Below, one piece after another: positions 59,497 to 64,000 of a stretch of 64,000 nt of DNA. The stretch spans positions 1,178,001 through 1,242,000 of the forward strand of contig JADJQW010000002.1 in assembly GCA_016712535.1 (NCBI GenBank), read 5' to 3'. A program made the position numbers and the translations under genes. The stretch is from Flavobacteriales bacterium. GTDB taxonomy: Bacteria; Bacteroidota; Bacteroidia; Flavobacteriales_F; PHOS-HE28. The first letter of the stretch is position 1, and each line of letters begins with the position of its first letter. Under the pieces are notes generated by a model, which was given only the letters and a program-made list of their open reading frames with translations, was not told the DNA's origin and did not search any database.

Positions 59497-60097
59497 GTTG
59501 ATCGCCAAGTACTTCCCCGAGCTCACCGCCCACCAGCGCGAGCTCTTCACCCGCCTCGGCCCGCTCTACGCCGATTGGAATGCCCGCGTCAACCTCATCT
59601 CGCGCAAGGACTTCGAGCACCTCTACGAGCGGCACATCCTGCACTCGCTAGGCATCGCCAAGGTGGTGCAGTTCAAGAAGGGCAGCCGGATTGTTGATCT
59701 AGGCACCGGCGGCGGTTTCCCGCTGGTTCCCCTCGCCATCCTCTTCCCGCACTGCACCTTCCACGGCATCGACGGCATCGGCAAGAAGATCATGGCCGTG
59801 AAAGGCGTGATCGAAGGACTGGGCCTCACCAATTGCACGGCCGAGCAGGTGCGCAGCGAAGACCATAAACAGCGCTACGACTTCATCGTGAGCCGCGCCG
59901 TCACCACCTTACCGGAGTTCCTGCGCATGACGAAGCACCTGGTACCAAAAGGGGAGGGGAAGCTGTACTACCTCAAGGGCGGCGAGCTCGCCGACGAGCT
60001 ATTGCCTGTGAAGCAGCGCTACCGCGTGCATGCGCTGAGCGAGTTCTTCGAGGAGGAGTTCTTCGCGACCAAGAAGGTGGTGGAGGTCACGCTGTAG
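59486..60097 (+). CDS. rsmG: 16S rRNA (guanine527-N7)-methyltransferase
   Basis: 203 aa from the ATG at 59486, third of three tandem copies of the start region. SAM-binding fold: RIVDLGTGGGFPLVPLAILF, FHGIDGIGKKIMAVKGVIEG, DFIVSRAVTTLPEFLRMTKH, LYYLKGGEL. It methylates G527 of 16S rRNA; loss gives low-level streptomycin resistance in other bacteria. The first 15 codons are those duplicated upstream. It overlaps the convergent ABC gene by 11 nt. Confidence 0.95.
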   Translation: MGVELIAKYFPELTAHQRELFTRLGPLYADWNARVNLISRKDFEHLYERHILHSLGIAKVVQFKKGSRIVDLGTGGGFPLVPLAILFPHCTFHGIDGIGKKIMAVKGVIEGLGLTNCTAEQVRSEDHKQRYDFIVSRAVTTLPEFLRMTKHLVPKGEGKLYYLKGGELADELLPVKQRYRVHALSEFFEEEFFATKKVVEVTL

Positions 60098-61907
60098 CGG
60101 ACTCGAACTGCAGGCGGCTCAAGCTGCTGTACAAGCCGTTCGCATTCGCGATCAGCTCCTCGTGCGTGCCGCTCTCGGCCACCACGCCCTTGTCGAGCAC
60201 CAGGATCCGGTCGGCATCGCGGATGGTGCTCAACCGATGCGCGATCACGAGGCTCGTGCGGCCCTTCATCAATTGCTCCAAGGCCTCCTGCACCAGGCGC
60301 TCGCTCTCGCTGTCCAATGCGCTGGTGGCCTCGTCGAGGATGAGGATTGCGGGGTCCTTCAGCACCGCGCGGGCAATGGCGATGCGCTGCCGCTGGCCGC
60401 CGCTGAGCTGGATGCCGCGCTCGCCCACGATGGTCTTGTAGCCTTCGGGGAAGGAGGCGATGAAGTCGTGCGCATTGGCCTTGCGCGCAGCCGCCTCGAT
60501 CTCGGCATCGCTTGCCCCGGGCCTACCGTAAGCGATGTTCTCGCGGATGCTGCCGCCGAAGAGCAGCACCTCCTGCGGGACGATGGCCATGCGGTCGCGC
60601 AGGGCCGATAGGTCGTATCCGCGCGCGTCCTGGCCATCGATCAGCACGCGCCCGCTCACCGGATCGTAGAAGCGCAGCACCAGCGAGGCCACCGTGCTCT
60701 TGCCCGCGCCGCTGGGGCCCACCAGCGCGATGCGCTCGCCGGGCTTCGCTGTGAAGCTCACCTCACGCAGCACGGGCACATCAGCTCTGCTGGCATAATG
60801 GAAGGCCACCTGCTCGAAGGCGATGGCGCCCTTCAGTTCCAGCGCGGCCTTGCGCTCTTCCAGGGTCACCGGCTCCGCGCTCTCCTCCTGCAGGTCCATC
60901 AAGCGCTCGCTGGCTCCGATGGCCTTCAGCATGCGGTTCACCAGCTCGGGCAAGCCGCCGATGCTGGCACCGATGAACATGCTGTACAGGATGAAGGTGA
61001 AGAGCTCGCCCATGCTGATCTCACCCGCCGGCAGCATGCGCACGCCGCGCCAGATCACCAGCACGATGGCGCCGAACATGCACAGGATGATGAAGCTCAC
61101 GAAGGCGCCCTGCCAGCGCGCGCCCTTCAGCGCCAGGCCGCGCGCCTCGTGCACCGCCTTGCCGTAGCGCAGCGCCTCCCAGCGCTCGTTGGCGAAGGCC
61201 TTCACGTTCTGGATGCCCTGCAGCGTCTCGTCCACGATCACGCCGGTGTCGGCGATGCGGTCCTGCACCTGCTTGCTCAATTTGGTGACGAACCTTCCGA
61301 AGAAGACCGCCACCAGCGCCACCACTGGGATGATGGCGAGCATGGTGAGCGTGAGGTCGATGCTGACCTGCGTGAGCAGCACGATGCCCGCGACCACCAC
61401 GATCACCTGCCGGATCAGCTCCGCGAGGTTGGTGGTGAGCGCATCCTGCAGCATGGCGATGTCGGCGCTGATGCGGCTGTTCAGCTCGCCCACGCGGCGC
61501 TGCGCGAAGAAGGCCATGGGCAGCTTCAGCAAGTGGTCGTAGGTGTCGGTGCGCAGCCGCGCCAGCATGCCCTCGGTGATGCTGCTGAAGAGGTAGATGC
61601 GGAAGAAGCCGAAGAAGGCCTGCGCCGCGAAGACCGCCAGCAAGGTGAGCGCCACCTCGTCGATGCGCTTGAGCAATTCGGTCTGCGCGCCGGCATCGCC
61701 GCGTGCGGCATCCACCAATTGCCCCAGCAGCAGCGGGAACAGGAGCGAGAGCCCCGTGGTGACGAAGAGCAGGAGCAGTCCGCCCGCGAACGCCAGCCGG
61801 TAGGGCTTCAGGTAGCGGAACACGCGCGTGGCCTTGCGCAAGGTGGCGCGCGTGATGGTGGGGCGCGGAGCGTCGGCGAAGGCTTGTGCGGAACGGCGGG
61901 AGGCCAT
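60087..61907 (-). CDS. ABC transporter, fused membrane and ATPase (MsbA/exporter type)
   Basis: 606 aa from the ATG at 61907. Six membrane helices (residues about 40-310) are followed by the ATPase: Walker A ALVGPSGAGKSTVASLV, Q loop IVPQEVLLFGG, signature QLSGGQRQRIAIARAVLKDP, Walker B AILILDEATSALDSESE, H loop VIAHRLSTIRDADRI. A homodimeric exporter for lipids or drugs. The upstream ATG at 61979 would add 24 basic residues and is less likely. Confidence 0.93.
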   Translation of the reverse strand: MASRRSAQAFADAPRPTITRATLRKATRVFRYLKPYRLAFAGGLLLLFVTTGLSLLFPLLLGQLVDAARGDAGAQTELLKRIDEVALTLLAVFAAQAFFGFFRIYLFSSITEGMLARLRTDTYDHLLKLPMAFFAQRRVGELNSRISADIAMLQDALTTNLAELIRQVIVVVAGIVLLTQVSIDLTLTMLAIIPVVALVAVFFGRFVTKLSKQVQDRIADTGVIVDETLQGIQNVKAFANERWEALRYGKAVHEARGLALKGARWQGAFVSFIILCMFGAIVLVIWRGVRMLPAGEISMGELFTFILYSMFIGASIGGLPELVNRMLKAIGASERLMDLQEESAEPVTLEERKAALELKGAIAFEQVAFHYASRADVPVLREVSFTAKPGERIALVGPSGAGKSTVASLVLRFYDPVSGRVLIDGQDARGYDLSALRDRMAIVPQEVLLFGGSIRENIAYGRPGASDAEIEAAARKANAHDFIASFPEGYKTIVGERGIQLSGGQRQRIAIARAVLKDPAILILDEATSALDSESERLVQEALEQLMKGRTSLVIAHRLSTIRDADRILVLDKGVVAESGTHEELIANANGLYSSLSRLQFESATA

Positions 61908-62218
61908 GGGGCGGCGAATCGCGCCAAGGAGGCGCTCGCGGCGCGCGAAGCTACTGGAAGCAAAGGCCGTGGCCTTCAAGCATGTTGTTCAGGTGCTCTT
62001 GGCCCCAGCGCTTCTTGCAATCGGCACCACCTCCTGCGCCGAGGCGCCCAGCAACCCCTGCTTCCAGCGCAACAGCCGGTTGATGGTAATCCGTGTGAGA
62101 CGTGGTTGGATCGTCCTGTTCTACAAGTGGGCATGCTCGCGCCCCCCTGGAATGCAAGAGCGGGAAGTGCCGCTTGCACCTCCCGCTCAATGCGGTCCTT
62201 GTCAGCTACCGCAGCTCC
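61908..62218. other. Gap between the ABC transporter and the lysozyme-like gene
   Basis: No gene is supported. On the minus strand a frame ending at 61951 reads CKKRWGQEHLNNMLEGHGLC, which is protein-like at its end but has no convincing start; it may be a remnant. The stretch also holds the hairpin at 62159-62187. Confidence 0.4.
62159..62187 (-). terminator. Hairpin after the lysozyme-like gene
   Basis: AGCGGGA (62159-62165) pairs with TCCCGCT (62181-62187), with an inner GTGC/GCAC stem. It is 32 nt past the stop at 62219. No T run follows, so termination may be weak. Confidence 0.45.
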
Positions 62219-62788
62219 TCAAGGCCTGAACGTGCGCTTGTAGTCCTCGAGGCGGTTCAACCAGCCCTTCAGGAAGACCGCGTTCTGGGTGCCCGGGGCG
62301 GCGATTGCGCGGAAGAAGCGCTCGCGTTCCGCGGTGAGGGCATCGAACAGCTTCTGCGGCGCGCAACTGTTCGCGAGCGCGATGGTCTCATTCCCGAGCC
62401 TGCCGTCCACATCGATCGGCACACCGCAATTCCGGATCGCGGTCTGCAATGACTTGGTCGCTTGCTTGCCGCCACTGCCCCAAGCCATGCCCGTAACGAA
62501 GATGGCGACGTTCTTCGATTTGAACTCGTCGCCGCGAACGCCGTTCCAGTAAAGGGTCTTGAACACGTTCCACCAATCGTCGGAGTTCATCGCGAAGAAG
62601 CGCTGGTCCTCGTTCGATCCGAACAACGACTTCCACACCTTGTAGGTAACACCCACATTGGTGTGGTAGCCTGTCTTGCCCTTATAGGGCGTGGGGCAAG
62701 GAAAGGCCGAGGCTGAATCGGCGGTCTTGTTGCTGAGGCCGCCTTCCCAGCGCTTGGTGAATGCGACGTAATCATCGATGATGGACAT
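62219..62788 (-). CDS. GH108-type lysozyme / N-acetylmuramidase
   Basis: 189 aa, no signal peptide. N-terminal GH108 domain: AFTKRWEGGLSN with catalytic Glu E15, then GYHTNVGVTYKVWKSLFG and DDWWNVFKTLYWNGVRGD. The C-terminal part fits the peptidoglycan-binding module usually paired with GH108 (IDVDGRLGNETIALANS, ERERFFRAIAAP). It should cleave the glycan strands of peptidoglycan. Such proteins are phage endolysins or effector-like enzymes; no phage genes surround it, so prophage remnant or contractile-injection effector are both possible. Confidence 0.85.
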   Translation of the reverse strand: MSIIDDYVAFTKRWEGGLSNKTADSASAFPCPTPYKGKTGYHTNVGVTYKVWKSLFGSNEDQRFFAMNSDDWWNVFKTLYWNGVRGDEFKSKNVAIFVTGMAWGSGGKQATKSLQTAIRNCGVPIDVDGRLGNETIALANSCAPQKLFDALTAERERFFRAIAAPGTQNAVFLKGWLNRLEDYKRTFRP

Positions 62789-63302
62789 GGTGCTGAAGGT
62801 TCAGGGAGGTGAATGTGATGCGGAGGCTATCAGATGGGGTTCGCTTCGGAATCGATGGTGCGCTGCCCGGCCGTTCAGGATTCGCGCACCGCGCGGACGC
62901 GGAATCCCCCATTTGGGGAATACTGCCAGTGCGTGCATCCGTTGCTCATGAACGTGTCTCGTAGGGCATCAGAAGGGTGGGGGCTCCTGGGTTCGCGCAG
63001 GGCTAAATGTAGAGGCTTCGTCTTCAATCGAACGTGGATCTGCAGCTGACCCGGTAGTCAAGCCTCCCGCTACCGCCGGCGGACCATGATGACCAGACCA
63101 CCTTGGCTCCCGCAGTCGCACCCGGCGATGAGTGCTTCGCCGATGCCACGGACCGCGCGATTGCCCGGCAACCGCGTGGCTACGGATCAATCAATAGCTT
63201 GCGCAGCGTCACCCGATCCGCTGCCTGCCTCCATGGTGGCGCGTGCGCGGCCTGAGGAGATACCATGTTGACAGGAGAACAGTACCCAAGCTGAATCGAC
63301 CC
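62789..63302. other. Gap with no intact gene
   Basis: 514 bp. It contains a possible gene tail (62875-62949) and otherwise no coding signal I can support on either strand. Confidence 0.4.
62875..62949 (-). pseudogene. Possible C-terminal remnant of a DUF1566/FISUMP-like protein
   Basis: On the minus strand the frame SNGCTHWQYSPNGGFRVRAV followed by RES-stop resembles the ends of DUF1566 or Fibrobacter-type major paralogous domain proteins (GF-x-VR-x-VR). No full gene precedes it. Tentative. Confidence 0.25.
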
Positions 63303-63965
63303 ATGCGCATGAATGTCCTTCCCGCTCGAGCACCATCCACCGCCCACCTGCCCGCTGCTCGCATCGGCCTGATGGCGCTCCTTGTCCTGTTGGCAACCGG
63401 CTGCGCCAGGATCCCCGTGCAGAGCGTAACGCTTGCCGAGGCCTTGAGGGCGGAGGGCCGGCGCATGCACCAGATGAACGCGCAACTCGTGAGCGATCTG
63501 TTCCAGGAGAAGCAGAAGGCTGCCGACGCCTTCATCTACGGCGAATACCTCCCCACCTACGTGGAGAACTTCGCGGCCAAGATGAACGATGCCGATGTGA
63601 ACAAGGCGAACCTGAAAGCGATCGTGGAAGCGCTGCTCCCCGAATTGATCGCCCGGCGAGACAACATCCAGCGGGCGCTGGAAGCCCAGCGCATCAAGGT
63701 CCTGGAGGACCTCGATGCCAGTTACGCGGTGTATGATGAAGCCAGTGCCGATCTGCGCGCGCTGCTGCACTCGGCGGTGAAGGTGAACGAGGCGCGCAGC
63801 GGCTTGGTTGAAAAGGCGGTGGGCCTGAGCGGCGCACGTTTGGACCTGGATAAGCTCGGCACCACCCTCGACGCCTTCATCGCGAGGGCCGCCAAGGGTA
63901 CCGAGAGCGTGCAGGGCCTCATCAACGCGTTGGACACCGACGTGAACACCATCGTGAACCCCTAG
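63303..63965 (+). CDS. Lipoprotein with helical coiled-coil body
   Basis: 220 aa from the ATG at 63303. Lipoprotein signal with lipobox LLATGC (IGLMALLVLLATGCARIPVQ). The mature protein is almost all helix: RMHQMNAQLVSDLFQEKQKA, VEALLPELIARRDNIQRALE, LEDLDASYAVYDEASADLRA, then TLDAFIARAAKGTESVQGL. No family is recognised. A second gene starts 12 nt after its stop, so an operon is likely. Confidence 0.78.
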   Translation: MRMNVLPARAPSTAHLPAARIGLMALLVLLATGCARIPVQSVTLAEALRAEGRRMHQMNAQLVSDLFQEKQKAADAFIYGEYLPTYVENFAAKMNDADVNKANLKAIVEALLPELIARRDNIQRALEAQRIKVLEDLDASYAVYDEASADLRALLHSAVKVNEARSGLVEKAVGLSGARLDLDKLGTTLDAFIARAAKGTESVQGLINALDTDVNTIVNP

Positions 63966-63977
63966 CACCAAGACCGC

Positions 63978-64000
63978 ATGCCCGATTTCAAGAAACTGGC
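63978..64000 (+). CDS. Start of a downstream gene (truncated by the window)
   Basis: ATG at 63978 begins MPDFKKL and runs off the window. Only seven codons are seen; the call rests on close spacing to the preceding lipoprotein gene. Confidence 0.3.

Larger units (their letters stand above)
59151..59530 (+). repeat. Tandem 130-bp repeat: triplicated rsmG leader and start
   Basis: The unit GGCAGGCT...ATG-x-CGTTGAGTTGATCGCCAAG...GAGCTCACCGCC recurs at exact 130-bp steps: GGCAGGCT at 59188, 59318 and 59448; start-like ATG at 59226, 59356 and 59486. Copies differ by scattered substitutions. The third copy is the true rsmG start. A further degenerate piece (TCACGCCGGAAACCGTG) lies at about 59117. 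This fills the 389-bp gap (59097-59485) between the sigma gene and rsmG. Confidence 0.9.

Noticed and set aside
59151..59530. CRISPR-like repetition
   Set aside because: Units are 130 bp without spacer-repeat alternation and copy the rsmG start; no cas genes are present.
60798..62243. A 481-codon frame antisense to the ABC transporter
   Set aside because: Repetitive His/Gln/Glu-rich translation typical of a shadow frame; the ABC motifs on the other strand are unambiguous.

Overview
The window is high-GC bacterial chromosome that fits Bacteroidota, most likely a high-GC Flavobacteriales-type lineage. The evidence is lineage-specific: three large secreted proteins end in type IX secretion (T9SS) type A sorting domains; families largely restricted to the phylum are present (DUF6702, DUF5916, DUF2490, DUF6371, DUF1599); and many genes have a TAnnTTTG/TAnnTTCG box just upstream of the start instead of a strong Shine-Dalgarno site. 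Placement below phylum is inference.

Layout. 0-7 kb: a secreted ankyrin protein (cut by the window edge), a DUF6702/M1 peptidase divergent pair, a T9SS FG-GAP/ASPIC protein and a WG-repeat protein. 7.1-14.6 kb: a 7.4-kb integrative element in a tRNA-Thr(CGU) gene. It carries a tyrosine integrase, an unknown 369-aa protein, an excisionase-like HTH, a DUF3987 protein, an iteron-like GTGGCGG array, a DUF6371 toprim/zinc protein and three small genes. The displaced tRNA 3' half and its old terminator remain at the left junction. 14.6-16.9 kb: a cobalamin riboswitch ahead of a T9SS-secreted beta-propeller resembling BtuG, then an outer-membrane barrel. 17-24 kb: a small unknown gene, an EF-G paralogue, an OmpA protein, a nucleotidyltransferase pair, DUF5916 and a lipoprotein hydrolase.

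24-35 kb: DinB, a Crp/Fnr regulator and two membrane class III cyclases (a possible cyclic-nucleotide cluster), folP, an M36 metallopeptidase with PKD and T9SS domains, DUF1599 and a Cys-rich CCAGKA-repeat protein. 35-46 kb: a persulfide-dioxygenase/rhodanese fusion, a DUF2490-SulP pair, a two-component system and dabA-dabB, which form an inorganic-carbon uptake complex. 46-50 kb: queD, two TSUP permeases, ppa, a ChaN-like protein and a GIY-YIG protein.

50-55 kb: a tightly overlapped arsenic operon (arsR, arsM, thioredoxin-type arsC, an aquaglyceroporin, an MFS-rhodanese fusion, DUF6624) behind two ArsR-type operators. 55-64 kb: housekeeping genes (LptF/G, tgt, a glycosyltransferase, a sigma factor, rsmG, an ABC exporter), then a GH108 lysozyme-like protein and a lipoprotein. 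The rsmG 5' end is tandemly triplicated with a 130-bp period.

The strongest candidates for something little described are the riboswitch-controlled T9SS beta-propeller, the tRNA-swapping element with its iteron array, the rsmG leader triplication and the ars operon with its MFS-rhodanese fusion.
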